64,000 nucleotides of DNA from Pseudochelatococcus lubricantis. GTDB taxonomy: Bacteria; Pseudomonadota; Alphaproteobacteria; Rhizobiales; Beijerinckiaceae. The position numbers and the translations under genes were made by a program. The notes under the pieces are model-generated. The model made no database searches and had not been told where the DNA came from. It saw only the letters and a list, made by a program, of their open reading frames with translations. Positions 52,156-61,860 of this stretch are shown in pieces. The DNA is taken from positions 744,001 to 808,000 of the forward strand of contig NZ_JBHLXC010000002.1 in NCBI RefSeq assembly GCF_042432495.1, read 5' to 3'. Within the stretch, counting starts at the first letter, position 1, and each line of letters begins with the position of its first letter.

Positions 52156-53958
52156 TTACATTCCAAGCGCGTTGGCCTGTTCCGACCAGAGATACGGGAC
52201 ATCAACGGATCGTGCCAGCGCGCGGGCGGTGAGATCTGCCGGCTGCCGGCCGGTCAGAATAGCTTCGGTGATCGCCGGCGACAGGAAGGCGAGGGGCAGG
52301 ACGCGGCTGATGTCGGCACGATAGACGCCAAGCTCACGCGCCAGTTCCACGATCGACGATACCGACCCGTCCGTGAGCCTTACAAGATAGAGATGGGCGC
52401 GTGCCAGCAGATCGATCAGCGACGCCTCGGGCTCCCGCGCGATTCCGTTGATGACGATGCGCGCCTCCAACCCCCGCCGCTTGATCGCGACCGGCCGATC
52501 GATCACGCATGGTTCCGCCGCATCTTCGGGTGTCGGATCTTGGGATAGTTGATCCCAACAGTCGACGGGTTCCCGACCCATCGACGCAAGCAGCTGGCGG
52601 ACCAGCGCCTGTTTCCGGACCTCGAAGCTGATCTTTTGGGGTGAGAGGGTGATCTTCCGGAAAAGCTCATGGAGGATCTTTTTCCGTGGTTCGGAAACCG
52701 CATCCCCCTCCAAGGTGGCTGCCATTGCCGAAGCAGCCGACAGCGCCCCCTCCATGCGATCGGCGGGGACGGCGCGCTCCTGCAACCAGTCTGCGATCAG
52801 GGTTCGATCCTGCAAGAGCTCGCAGGCCTGCCTCCGGACAATCCCTTCGAGTTCGCCCGCCGCGATGCGCCAGCTTCCTTCCTTGCTGGACGGGTCATGC
52901 CGGAGACGACGGGAGACATAATAACGGTAGCGCTTGCCGTGATTGTAGGCGTGGGTCGGACCGAGGCGGTCGCCGGTCTCGTCGACCACGAGGCCGGTCA
53001 GCAGATGGATATCCGGGCTGTATGATCGGTACTTTCTGTTCCGGGACTTGTCCGCGAGCAGGGATTGCGCCGCCTCGAACACGGCAGGCTCGATGATCCC
53101 CTCATGTTCTCCCTCATAGACATCGCCATGATAGCGGGCCTTGCCGATATAGACCGGGTTCGACAGCAAGCGATGAAGCCGGCCCCGGCTCATGGGTGTG
53201 CGTTGCGGAGCGAGCTTGTCGCCCTAACCATCGACCTCCTTGGCGAGATCCACCGCCGATCCCAGTTCGAGATAGCGGCTAAACAGATGCCGCACCTTTT
53301 CCGACCCGGCCTCGTCGACGACCAGCTTGCGGTTCTCGACACGATAGCCGAGCGGCACCGTACCGCCCATCCAGATGCCCTTCCTGCGCGAGGCCGCGAT
53401 CTTGTCGCGGATGCGCTCCGCCGTCACCTCGCGCTCGAACTGGGCGAAGGAAAGCAGGACGTTGAGCGTCAGCCGGCCCATGGACGTGGTGGTGTTGAAC
53501 TGCTGGGTGACGGAAACGAATGAGACACCGCTCGCATCAAAAATCTCGACGATCCTGGCGAAATCTATCAGCGAGCGGGTGAGCCGGTCGATCTTGTAGA
53601 CCACCACCACATCGATCTTGCCGTTCCGGATATCCTGCAGCAGGCGCTGCAGGGACGGCCGCTCCATGGTGCCGCCGGAGATGCCGCCATCGTCATAGCG
53701 GCCGGGAACCAGCTTCCAGCCGAGGCCGGATTGTGAGGCGATGAAGGCGGCACAGGCTTCATACTGGGCGTCGAGCGAGTTGAACTCCTGATCGAGCCCT
53801 TCCTCGCTCGATTTGCGGGTATAGATCGCGCAGCGCTGCCGGGGCTGCGACGAGCGGGGGGAGCCGTTTCCGTTGGTGTCATTCCTGCCGCCATTATTGG
53901 TGGAGCTCCTCGTTCTGCCATTCCTCCTCATATCCCGAAGAACCTCGGCCCGGACCAA
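52156..53958 (-). pseudogene. Large serine recombinase, broken by amber codon
   Basis: Co-linear with the intact recombinase at 16702-18504. Codon 245 is TAG (53226-53224) where copy A has CAG, a single C-to-T change after KEVDG. The resolvase domain with the catalytic serine is upstream of the stop and the DNA-binding C-terminal 345 residues continue in frame behind it (from MSRGRLHRLL). Translation would give a 244-residue catalytic-domain fragment. Without readthrough it cannot act as an integrase. Confidence 0.92.
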
Positions 53959-54446
53959 TGCGTGCCGGTGATCGCACGGGCGATCGCCGTCAGTGAACGA
54001 TAGACCTTCGCCTCATGGACGAAGCCGTTCTCGATGACATCGACGACGTGGGTCTGGCCATTCCACTCGCGCAGCAACCGGGCACCGGGTCGCAGGATCT
54101 GGCGTTTCCGGGTGGGAGACGCTGATAAAATGATCGGCGGCGTATCGTCCGCAGCAGTACTGCCATCATCGATCGGGTCCGCTGCACCTGCCTGCTTGCC
54201 CCCGATTCTATCTTCAAGCTGCCTCATCGCCTCCTTCAAACGCCGCTTCGTCTCCGGCTTGAAACCACCGAGCCGCCTTGCCTGCAACTGCCATGTCGCC
54301 GAATAGATCAGGAGACCGTTGCGCACGCCGATGGGCGGCGGATGGCCATGAGCCTTGATCCAGCGGTTAACCAATTCCTCCCGCGGGAGCTCGCCGATAG
54401 CGGCGACCTCCTCGTCCAGTGCAAGAACCTTTCTCATGGCAATCAC
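53928..54446 (-). CDS. DUF2924 protein, copy B
   Basis: 172 residues, closely similar to the protein at 18474-18995 in its conserved ends (ELVNRWIKAHGHPPPIGVRNGLL; WNGQTHVVDVIENGFVHEAKVYRSL) and divergent in the middle linker. The GTG start overlaps the DUF3489 stop (GTGA) and its end overlaps the recombinase pseudogene. The only intact gene of this copy. Confidence 0.87.
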   Translation of the reverse strand: MIAMRKVLALDEEVAAIGELPREELVNRWIKAHGHPPPIGVRNGLLIYSATWQLQARRLGGFKPETKRRLKEAMRQLEDRIGGKQAGAADPIDDGSTAADDTPPIILSASPTRKRQILRPGARLLREWNGQTHVVDVIENGFVHEAKVYRSLTAIARAITGTHWSGPRFFGI

Positions 54447-54957
54447 CCGGCCTTGCCGCTCGCGCTGCCGGCCTCGTCCTCGATCCGGTATCGGCGGATA
54501 CCGTCCTTGCCGGTTTCGGAGATCAGCCTCAGGCCGAACTTCTTCCTGACCGTTCCCGACAGGAAGCCGCGCACCGAATGGAGCTGCCAGCCTGTGGCCT
54601 CGGCAAGCTGGGCGATCGTCACGCCCCTGACCAGACGCAGCTTCTTGAGGACTATATCGGTCTTTCTCTGGGCAGGGACAACGGCCCTTTGAGGCCGCTG
54701 GGTTCGGCCGTCACTTGCCGCTGCGGCGACGGCCGTTCCTCGCTCCTCAGCAGTGCCCGTCCGCGAGTCAGACCTTCGCTTCTCAGGCTTGGGCTTTCTG
54801 GTAGCCGACTTTCCCGCTACGGATGCGCGGCCTCCGGGCTGCTTTCGTTCCCGGCTTCCTGGCTTGCTCCTGCTTGTTTCTGCAACGCCTGTCCGTCATC
54901 CGCAACGGCGTCCTCTCTGCTAGCAGGGGCGGACCTGATGATATCGATCAATGTCAT
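54443..54957 (-). pseudogene. DUF3489 gene, frameshifted
   Basis: From the ATG at 54957 the frame reads MTLIDIIRSAPASREDAVAD, parallel to copy A, then meets TAG at 54819-54817 after 46 codons. The conserved DNA-binding part (KTDIVLKKLRLVRGVTIAQL and following) lies intact in another frame down to the TGA at 54443. The shift falls in the variable linker near 54820-54840. No good start codon opens the second frame early. Confidence 0.85.
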
Positions 54958-55099
54958 ATTTGCTCTCCGTCGGTTCAGCTACCGGACCAACCGGCGCCTG
55001 TACTGACGAAAGCCCGCGATCCGGGCTGACTGTGAGTCTCAGCAGAGGGAAGGCGATTGGGCGATCTCCCTTTACTGTCAATGCTATCTTTGCTTCGTT

Positions 55100-55380
55100 T
55101 ATCACCGAAGTATAGAAATAAAATTTATCATTTATAATATTTTATTTCATATTTACCAAATACATTCTCTCTTTTGAAGTCGTGTTTTCAAGTTTTTCTT
55201 TCAAAATATATTTGTTTATATATCAATATAATTGAGTTTTTATAATAAAATATTTTGTTTTGATATTGCATATATTTAATTTCTATAATTGCAAGACGTA
55301 TGTGTGTTTCATGATTAGAATGAGATGACAGCGCCCTTGTCAGGTGATTTGCGCACGCGACGGGTCTGTGCGGTTGCGCA
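55100..55380. other. AT-rich spacer
   Basis: About 280 bases, strongly AT-rich from about 55105 to 55315 in a GC-rich chromosome, with runs such as TTTATAATATTTTATTTC. It has no supported gene. It lies just outside the second recombinase module, downstream of the sensor kinase, and may mark an island boundary or a silenced acquisition site. Confidence 0.6.
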
Positions 55381-56775
55381 TCAGCTAATGCCGGCGACGT
55401 TGTCTGCCGATCTGGTCCGTATTGCACCTCCCGCTGCAAGTATTTCGGCAGGAAAATCCATCTGCGCCATGAGGCCATGCGGTGCTTTGTTCAGGAGTTC
55501 GATCGTACCGCCATGTGCCCGCACGATGTCATCGACAATCGAGAGTCCCAGTCCGAATCCACTGCGGCCGGCCGATGTTCGTGCTGCATCGACCTTGAAA
55601 AAGGGTTCGAGCACGCGGGTACGTAAATCGTCGGGAAGGCCCGGGCCGTCATCAACAACGCATATTCGCACGGTCCCCTTTTCGACGGCCGACAGCTCTA
55701 CCGAAATCTCCTGGGCAAACTTGGTGCTGTTCTCGACAAGGTTACTGATCGCACGTGCAAGCGATCGTGGTTTGCAGCGGTAGGAAAAGCGTTCCGGTCC
55801 GGCGTACTTCACATTGAAACCTACGTCGGCAAAGTCGGAACATACGGTTGTCAGCAGGCTGGGCAAGTCAGCGTTGACGGGCTTCTCGGTTGCCATTTCC
55901 TTGCTGAAATAAGCGAGCGTATCGTTGAGCATGCCGCTGAGAGCGGAAATATCTTTCAAAAGCGCCGCTTTCAACTCCGGCTGAGTCGAGCGCTCCGCGC
56001 GCAGACGTAAACGCGTCAGCGGTGTACGGAGGTCGTGGCTTACGGCGCGCAACATACGCGTGCGATCATCGATCATGTGTCGCACGCGGCTGCGCATGTC
56101 ATTCAGTGATTTGGCCAGCGTTCGAATTTCGGTGATCCCACCCTCGTCGAAAGGTCGGTCTGGCCCTTCGTCGGGCTTCAATGTTTCCGCAGCTTTAGCG
56201 AATTCAAGCAGGGGAGCCGTAATCATGCTTGCCGCATACAGAGAAAGCAGAACCACCGGCAAGACAACGCTCATCACCTGTAGTGCAAAACTGACTTGAC
56301 GGTCGGTAATCCATGTATCAGGAGGAGCCGGCGAGGGTAGAAACGCCAAGGCCCGATCATCGCTGAACCCGACGAGAAGCACATTGTGCAATTCCCCGGA
56401 GGAGGTTTCCGCACGGAAAGCCATTGTGAATGTTGCAGGCAAGTTATCCCGGACGTGCCGACGAACATCGTCAGCGGGGATTTCCGCCTCGACCTTCTGC
56501 ACAAGTTCCGCTGCCGACACAGCCTCGACTTGAAGCCAGGTTCTGGACATGGCGTCCAGGATCGCGGCCTCCTGCTCCGCTGAAACGGAAGCCCGGATCT
56601 GGTCGATGACCATCTCAATTTTCAAGGCCGTCGTCCGGGCATAGGAAACACTTTCAAAATCATCGCGCAGTACGAGTTCGGCAAGGGAACCCAGGATGAC
56701 GAGGCCGATGACGGGGCCAATGGCCAAAGCCGTGATTTGTCGGCGGATCGATCCAAGCCGTAAGGGTGTAAACAT
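55381..56775 (-). CDS. Sensor histidine kinase (EnvZ-like)
   Basis: A 464-residue membrane kinase: two transmembrane helices (about 15-35 and 165-190) around a periplasmic domain, a HAMP linker, the H-box SHDLRTPLTRLRLRAE, N-box NLVENSTKFA, G1 DDGPGLP and G2 GFGLGLSIVDDI. The RxxLTRLRLR H-box is EnvZ/OmpR-subclass. It follows the devA-type gene by 48 bases and is probably the partner of the OmpR-type regulator at 61861, although five genes lie between them. Confidence 0.93.
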   Translation of the reverse strand: MFTPLRLGSIRRQITALAIGPVIGLVILGSLAELVLRDDFESVSYARTTALKIEMVIDQIRASVSAEQEAAILDAMSRTWLQVEAVSAAELVQKVEAEIPADDVRRHVRDNLPATFTMAFRAETSSGELHNVLLVGFSDDRALAFLPSPAPPDTWITDRQVSFALQVMSVVLPVVLLSLYAASMITAPLLEFAKAAETLKPDEGPDRPFDEGGITEIRTLAKSLNDMRSRVRHMIDDRTRMLRAVSHDLRTPLTRLRLRAERSTQPELKAALLKDISALSGMLNDTLAYFSKEMATEKPVNADLPSLLTTVCSDFADVGFNVKYAGPERFSYRCKPRSLARAISNLVENSTKFAQEISVELSAVEKGTVRICVVDDGPGLPDDLRTRVLEPFFKVDAARTSAGRSGFGLGLSIVDDIVRAHGGTIELLNKAPHGLMAQMDFPAEILAAGGAIRTRSADNVAGIS

Positions 56776-56823
56776 CAGAAAACCTCGACTTTCGGGGTCA
56801 ACATGCAGCCTCTTAAAGCGTCT

Positions 56824-57516
56824 TCAGTCCGATACCAGGCGTCCATCCTCAAAGGTGATAATCCTGTCGGCAAGATCGATAATGCGCGTGTCGTGCGTTA
56901 CCATCACCGTCGACGTGCCACGCGTCTCCCCAAGCACCTTGAGCATCTGCACCACATAGAGTCCCGCATCCTTGTCCAGCGCGGCGGTCGGTTCGTCGGC
57001 GAAGACGATTTCCGGGTTGGATACAAGGGCGCGGGCGATGGCCACGCGCTGCTTCTGCCCGCCGGAGAGTTTTTCGGGCAGGTAGTCGATACGCTCTCCC
57101 AGACCGAGCGATTCCAGAATGTGAACCGCCGCGGCGTTTTGCTTGGCCATGTCGCCGCCCGGGCCATGTACCTGTAGCCCCATCAGTATGTTCTGCCGGG
57201 CGGTCAGGCTTTCGTGCAGGTTATGGGCCTGGAAGATGAAGCCGAGCCGGCGACGCAATACCTCCTGGCTGGCCTGGCTTGTGCCACGCGTCTCCTGACC
57301 CAACAGACGGATCGAACCGTCCTGCACGTTGCGCAGGCACCCCATGAGAGTCAGCAAGGTCGTCTTGCCCGAGCCGGAGGGGCCGCGCAGGATGGTCAAG
57401 GTGCCGCGTTCGATCGACAGCGACACGTCGAAGATCGCCTGAATCCGGGTTTCGCCAGCGCCGAACCAATGATTGACGCCTTGAAGCTGGATGGGTGGTT
57501 CGCCAGGGTTCATCAT
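56824..57516 (-). CDS. devA: DevA-type ABC exporter ATPase
   Basis: A 230-residue ATPase of the MacB/LolD/DevA group: Walker A GPSGSGKTT, signature LSGGQKQRVAIARA, Walker B IVFADEPTAALD, H-loop VTHDTRIIDLADR. Its start overlaps the DevC-type permease stop. With DevC and DevB it forms a tripartite exporter; in cyanobacteria DevBCA exports glycolipids through TolC, but the cargo here is not known. Confidence 0.9.
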   Translation of the reverse strand: MMNPGEPPIQLQGVNHWFGAGETRIQAIFDVSLSIERGTLTILRGPSGSGKTTLLTLMGCLRNVQDGSIRLLGQETRGTSQASQEVLRRRLGFIFQAHNLHESLTARQNILMGLQVHGPGGDMAKQNAAAVHILESLGLGERIDYLPEKLSGGQKQRVAIARALVSNPEIVFADEPTAALDKDAGLYVVQMLKVLGETRGTSTVMVTHDTRIIDLADRIITFEDGRLVSD

Positions 57517-58700
57517 CAGAACAACTCCGCCGGTTCCGCCCGCCTGAGGCGAAGGGTCGCGAGCCAGCCCGACAGCGCACAGGCGACGAACGTGCCCGCA
57601 AGGACCGCCAGGGCCCGGCCCGGCGTCATGCCGAGCGGCAGGTCGGTTGCCATCGCCATCACCTCATAGATCCCGCTTCCGAGCACGACGCCGGGCACGA
57701 AGCCCAGGAAGGCAATGATCAGCGCTTCCTCGAAGACGATGCCGAGAAGGAAGCGGTGCGGATAGCCCATGGCCTTGAACGTGGCATATTCCTTCATATG
57801 AGCGGCGACATCTGTCGCGAGAACCTGATAGACGATGACCAGACCGACAAAAATGCCGATAAGAACGCCGATCCCGAATATGATGCCCATGGGCGCCTCG
57901 GTATTCATATAGTTCAGGTCGTCGGCGATCACCTGCGCGGTCGTGCGGACCTGGACATGCTCCGAGGCGAGGCGCTGCTTCAGCCGGCCGACCACGGCTG
58001 CCGTGTCCTGACCCGGCTTCACACGGACGAGGACATGGCTCGGCGTGCCGGACGTCCGCTGGGGGACGAGCCGCTGGAATGTCTGGTCCGACATGAAGAG
58101 CGCGCCATCGTAGCCGAAGCCGCTGCCGAGTTTGAAACTGCCCACCGCCGAAACGGCACGCCCATTGATCTCGAATGTCAGCGGCGTTTCGGGCGATACC
58201 TGCCCGATGCCCACGGCGTCCGCATTCTGATCGATATTCTGGAACGTGCCGTCGAGCAGCACGCGGTTGGGCAGCGAAAGCATTGCCAGTTGATGCCCGA
58301 TCGTCTCACCCGCGAAGGCGCTCGTATCAGTCGCCATGCCATAGACGATCAGCGCCTTGGAAATGCCATCCGGCCGCTTCCACTCCATGTTGTCGAGATA
58401 AAGCGGGGTGGCATCGGCCACGCCCGGGTCGGCAAGGGCCATGTACATGACCCGCCGCGGCAAGAGCGCGGCGCTGAAGAGTTGCGCACCCGGCGGCGAG
58501 ATGATGATATCGGCGCGGAAGGGCGTATAGGTCAGGTGGATGACGCTGGTCATCGACGCCACCACACCAAGCTGGACGAAGACAAGGAGATTGGCGAAGG
58601 CTATTCCCGCCACGGCCGCCACCAGCCGCATGCGGTTGTGGGTGAGTTGCAGCCAGCCGATGGGCGTGCGCCGGAGCAGGAGGTGCAACAGCCGCGTCAT
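57516..58700 (-). CDS. devC: DevC-type ABC permease (FtsX/MacB-like)
   Basis: A 394-residue permease with one N-terminal helix (LVAAVAGIAFANLLVFVQLGV), a large periplasmic domain and three C-terminal helices (for example GIIFGIGVLIGIFVGLVIVYQ), the DevC/MacB topology. It overlaps devB by 4 bases and devA by 1 base. DevC-like start motif WLQLTHNRMRLVAAVAGI is recognisable. Confidence 0.9.
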   Translation of the reverse strand: MTRLLHLLLRRTPIGWLQLTHNRMRLVAAVAGIAFANLLVFVQLGVVASMTSVIHLTYTPFRADIIISPPGAQLFSAALLPRRVMYMALADPGVADATPLYLDNMEWKRPDGISKALIVYGMATDTSAFAGETIGHQLAMLSLPNRVLLDGTFQNIDQNADAVGIGQVSPETPLTFEINGRAVSAVGSFKLGSGFGYDGALFMSDQTFQRLVPQRTSGTPSHVLVRVKPGQDTAAVVGRLKQRLASEHVQVRTTAQVIADDLNYMNTEAPMGIIFGIGVLIGIFVGLVIVYQVLATDVAAHMKEYATFKAMGYPHRFLLGIVFEEALIIAFLGFVPGVVLGSGIYEVMAMATDLPLGMTPGRALAVLAGTFVACALSGWLATLRLRRAEPAELF

Positions 58701-59902
58701 TCGGCTTCCATCCTTATCCTGCCGATGACCTCGAGATTGGTGTAGGAACGGGCGCGGGCCGAGGATTCGGCATCGAGAGAGACAGTCACCCGCACGACGC
58801 GCGCATCCGCGTTGGCGGCGGGCTCCGACGACATCACCGACTGGCGCCCGACGATCTGCCTGATCTGCGTGACCTTGCCCGTCAGGGGGGCCGGCAGCGC
58901 CTGTGCCGTCATGCTGACGATCTGGCCGAGTGCGACCTCTTTCACGTCGGTCTGATAGACTTCCAGTTCCGCCGTCATCTGCGAGATGTCGCCGATCGTC
59001 ATGACGCCGATGTCCGATGGCTTCTCGCTTACGCGGGCGTGGAGTTCCAGCACGGTTCCCGCTCGCGGCGCGACGACCCGTGCGGAGGTGAGATCTTCGT
59101 TGGCGCGGGCCAGGTTGGCGCGGGCCAGATCGAGGTTGCGCGCCGCCAGCACGATGTCGGACTGGCTGCCTGTCTCGGCTCCGCTGAAACGCTCGACAAG
59201 GGCGCCGCTCCGGTCGAACTCGGCCCGCGCCTTGACGGCGTTCGCTCGCGCCTGCTCGATCAGCACCTGGGTCGTGGAACTGCGGGTGGCAAGCCTGTTC
59301 TGCCGCTCGAGCTCCTGGTTCGCGAGTGTCAGCGTCGCTTCGGCCGCCAGATGATTGGCTCGGGACTCCGCAAGGCTCGTCAGCATCGTTGCGCGAACCT
59401 GTTCCAGTGCGGCCTGCTGGACGGCGAGGTTGGACTCTGCCGAGACCTTTGCGGCGAGAAGTGCCGCCATGTTGTCCAGTTCCGCAATGATTTCTCCCTC
59501 TTCCACCTGTTGGCCTTCGGACACCATCAGCCGCGCGATGCGCGCGTCGCCCGCGCCATTGGGAAGCGCCACCGCCAGAATGCCGCCTTCCGGCACAAGG
59601 CGGCCGAGCGCGACGACATCGCGCGCTGACGCGTCGATCGTTGGTTGGCTCTCCTCGTGCTTCAGGACCGCCACGGTTGAGGGTTGGACAGGATCAAGCC
59701 CTGCAAGCTCAAGGATGGTGAGCAGGGCAGATTGCTGCAAATACATGCCGGCAACCGCGCCCAGGCCAAGCGACGATCCGGCCAGCAGCAGTTTTCGCCA
59801 CCATGATCCGCGTTGGCCCGTCCGGCTGGAAGACGCCCGTGCATCCGCTTTCCCCGAGTCTTCGAGTGGCAATGCGACGCCGTTCTTGACCATTTCAATC
59901 AT
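58697..59902 (-). CDS. devB: DevB-type membrane fusion protein (HlyD family)
   Basis: A 401-residue periplasmic adaptor: N-terminal membrane anchor (LLLAGSSLGLGAVAGMYLQ), lipoyl half-motifs (VALGRLVPEGGILAVALPNG; VVAPRAGTVLELHA), a long coiled coil (about 150-280) and a beta-barrel end. ARDVVALGRLVPEGG is typical of DevB. I start at 59902, 8 bases inside the upstream small gene; an extension to 59956 is possible. It links the DevCA pump to an outer-membrane TolC-like channel, which is not encoded here. Confidence 0.9.
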   Translation of the reverse strand: MIEMVKNGVALPLEDSGKADARASSSRTGQRGSWWRKLLLAGSSLGLGAVAGMYLQQSALLTILELAGLDPVQPSTVAVLKHEESQPTIDASARDVVALGRLVPEGGILAVALPNGAGDARIARLMVSEGQQVEEGEIIAELDNMAALLAAKVSAESNLAVQQAALEQVRATMLTSLAESRANHLAAEATLTLANQELERQNRLATRSSTTQVLIEQARANAVKARAEFDRSGALVERFSGAETGSQSDIVLAARNLDLARANLARANEDLTSARVVAPRAGTVLELHARVSEKPSDIGVMTIGDISQMTAELEVYQTDVKEVALGQIVSMTAQALPAPLTGKVTQIRQIVGRQSVMSSEPAANADARVVRVTVSLDAESSARARSYTNLEVIGRIRMEAE

Positions 59903-60230
59903 CGGCGTGACTTTTCCTTTGCCACGCCCAGCGGTTCGACAGACAGAGTCCCGCATGGAGACCCGATATCTGGCCGGAGGCGAAAGCCGCCCGGATTACA
60001 CGCGCCACGCGACCGCACAAGTCGGATCGCAAAAGATCAATGGCGACAGGAAGGATCGCCGATCCGGGAATGCCGCCAAACGGTCCCTGCATGATTATTG
60101 CGTTGGCCAATGCAATAATCATGTAATGGACGGTCGCTGTAAATTGTAAGAAAGCAAGCTTGCCGGCAATGAGCGTCTTATAGGGTGTGGACTTCGTCAC
60201 TTCCTGAATCGCGTTATCGGACATCGGCAT
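59895..60230 (-). CDS. Small hypothetical membrane-associated protein
   Basis: A 111-residue protein I do not recognise. It starts MPMSDNAIQEVTKSTPYKTL and has one long hydrophobic segment (FTATVHYMIIALANAIIMQGP, split over about residues 26-55), then a basic C-terminus. Its ATG overlaps the TGA of the DUF3313 gene (TGATG) and its stop overlaps the devB start by 8 bases, tight coupling that argues it is real. The C-terminal 50 residues look low-constraint. Confidence 0.55.
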   Translation of the reverse strand: MPMSDNAIQEVTKSTPYKTLIAGKLAFLQFTATVHYMIIALANAIIMQGPFGGIPGSAILPVAIDLLRSDLCGRVARVIRAAFASGQISGLHAGLCLSNRWAWQRKSHADD

Positions 60231-61147
60231 CACCGGCCCCTCGTGCGATCGTTGAGCGATGTCTGCCGCGGGCTCTGCTGGTTCTGCTCTGGAGCTGGCT
60301 TGTCGGTCCAGGACGGCGGCATGCCGAGTTGCGACGCTGCCAGGTCCTTCAGTCCGGGCGCTCGACCGAACCTTTCGCAAGCCTGATATTTGTGTTTGCC
60401 GCCAAGGTTGGATTGCAGCTTCTGGGAGGACGGAAGCTTTGGGAGGCCCTTGAACGGTGTGTTGCCCGCAACCAGCATCTTGGAGAAGTCATCGCCGAAG
60501 CTGGCCGCAAGCGAATAGGCGTCCCCAATCTGCGAAACGCGCGGACTCGTGGTCAGGACGTTAGCGCCCTTGGCCCATACCATGGCACCCAACTGCTTCC
60601 CGTCCCTTGTGGTGGCTTCGGCCTCTACGGAAAGCCCTCCAAGTCCCATCGGCAGTCTCGGGACAGGCACGGGAACCACGAATGACGCCCCTTGCGATAT
60701 CGCAAACGACAAACCAGCGACTGCAGGGTCGGTTGGTACGATCCGGGTAACGGTTGCGCGAACGACGAGATCGGCATTTTCTTTTTTGTCTACGACGACG
60801 AAACGATCGCTGACGCCAATGCAGAGGGCGCGGCTGATCACATTTGCCACCAGGGCTTGATCGGAGGATTTCTTGATGGATTGCGCGGCAACGGCTGATA
60901 TCGTCGTTGGTTCGATATAGATGGTTTTGGTCGACGTGAGATCTTCGGAAACGACCTTGTATTTCGCTTTCGTCAATTGCCCTTCGCCTGGCGTCAAACC
61001 CTCGTAGGATTTCAATGAGTTCGCCTGTTCCAGCGGCACCGAGGCGCAGCCACCAACGACTGACAAAAGCGATGATGAGAGGAGAGCTGATTTAATCAGA
61101 TGATGACGCGGCCGAACGTCTGCAGGACCGATGCGGGAATGTGACAT
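60230..61147 (-). CDS. DUF3313 lipoprotein
   Basis: A 305-residue lipoprotein: signal sequence with lipobox LSVVGGC, then a DUF3313-like domain (KYKVVSEDLTSTKTIYIEPT; RFVVVDKKENADLVVRATVTRIVPT). The family is of unknown function and lipid-anchored in the envelope. The C-terminal 60 residues are Lys/Gln/Pro-rich. First gene of the operon leading into the DevBCA-type exporter and kinase, suggesting an envelope role for the whole unit. Confidence 0.8.
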   Translation of the reverse strand: MSHSRIGPADVRPRHHLIKSALLSSSLLSVVGGCASVPLEQANSLKSYEGLTPGEGQLTKAKYKVVSEDLTSTKTIYIEPTTISAVAAQSIKKSSDQALVANVISRALCIGVSDRFVVVDKKENADLVVRATVTRIVPTDPAVAGLSFAISQGASFVVPVPVPRLPMGLGGLSVEAEATTRDGKQLGAMVWAKGANVLTTSPRVSQIGDAYSLAASFGDDFSKMLVAGNTPFKGLPKLPSSQKLQSNLGGKHKYQACERFGRAPGLKDLAASQLGMPPSWTDKPAPEQNQQSPRQTSLNDRTRGR

Positions 61148-61860
61148 TTCGTTTTCCTGTTGGATGATAGAGGGCGGGGCTATTGCCTCAGCCTGCTGTT
61201 CTCACGAGGCATTGAAATGTTCACCGGTCGCGAAGTAGTATTCTGCGAATAAATCTTACGATAAAAATCCTGATTGCCCAAGATGTAGATCGAATTTGTA
61301 GATTTTTGGATTTCATGGTCCAATCCTTATTTGAGAGTATCCAGAAGCATTAATCCTCATTTTGGTGTTGGATTGGATTTTCTCGTGTTAAGAATTGTTA
61401 CACTAGCTCAGAGACACTGTCGCATTAAAGCAATTTCGAGATTTGTGTACGAAAGTGCAATTGCATGAACTATGCAGCAGTCGGCCACGAGCGCCACTGT
61501 TCCCTGATGCGGATCTTCACCTAAGCTACTTGGCTTGATTCCGATTGAGGTCGTGGCCGATCGACCAAACGCAGGTCAAATGAACATTGTCATATCGTAG
61601 AAACAAGCTGATGGCGTATTATAGATTGGAGTCCTGAGACATCTTGCTTCAAGCCCTAAGTGAGATTTCTAAGGAATTGTTGTTGCACGAAGCGGATCGA
61701 AAGGATCGGAACGCTTCGCGTATCAGGATCTCTTTTGTTCGACGCCATGCAGTTGCCGAGTCAGGCGTCGATGTCCTTCAACGTTTTCAAGCTGGGGCCT
61801 TTGCCAGCATCGTCGATTTTGAGGATCTCAGTTCAGACACCAGCCCGGAACGCCGGAGCA
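61148..61860. other. Non-coding stretch upstream of the DUF3313/exporter operon
   Basis: About 710 bases without a gene I can support; lower GC than its surroundings, especially about 61240-61420. It should contain the promoter of the exporter operon and, by position, sites for the response regulator. Short open frames at 61644-62076 overlap the regulator gene and look spurious. Confidence 0.5.

Larger units (their letters stand above)
51874..55100. repeat. 3.2-kb direct repeat, copy B (decaying)
   Basis: Same orientation and order as 16420-19660: the tRNA-flanking CACCAG-CACCCCGC sequence and terminator-like hairpin, recombinase, DUF2924 and DUF3489 genes and their shared upstream spacer. 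Only the final CCACCAG of the tRNA region is repeated, not the tRNA body. Two of the three genes are broken. Confidence 0.85.
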
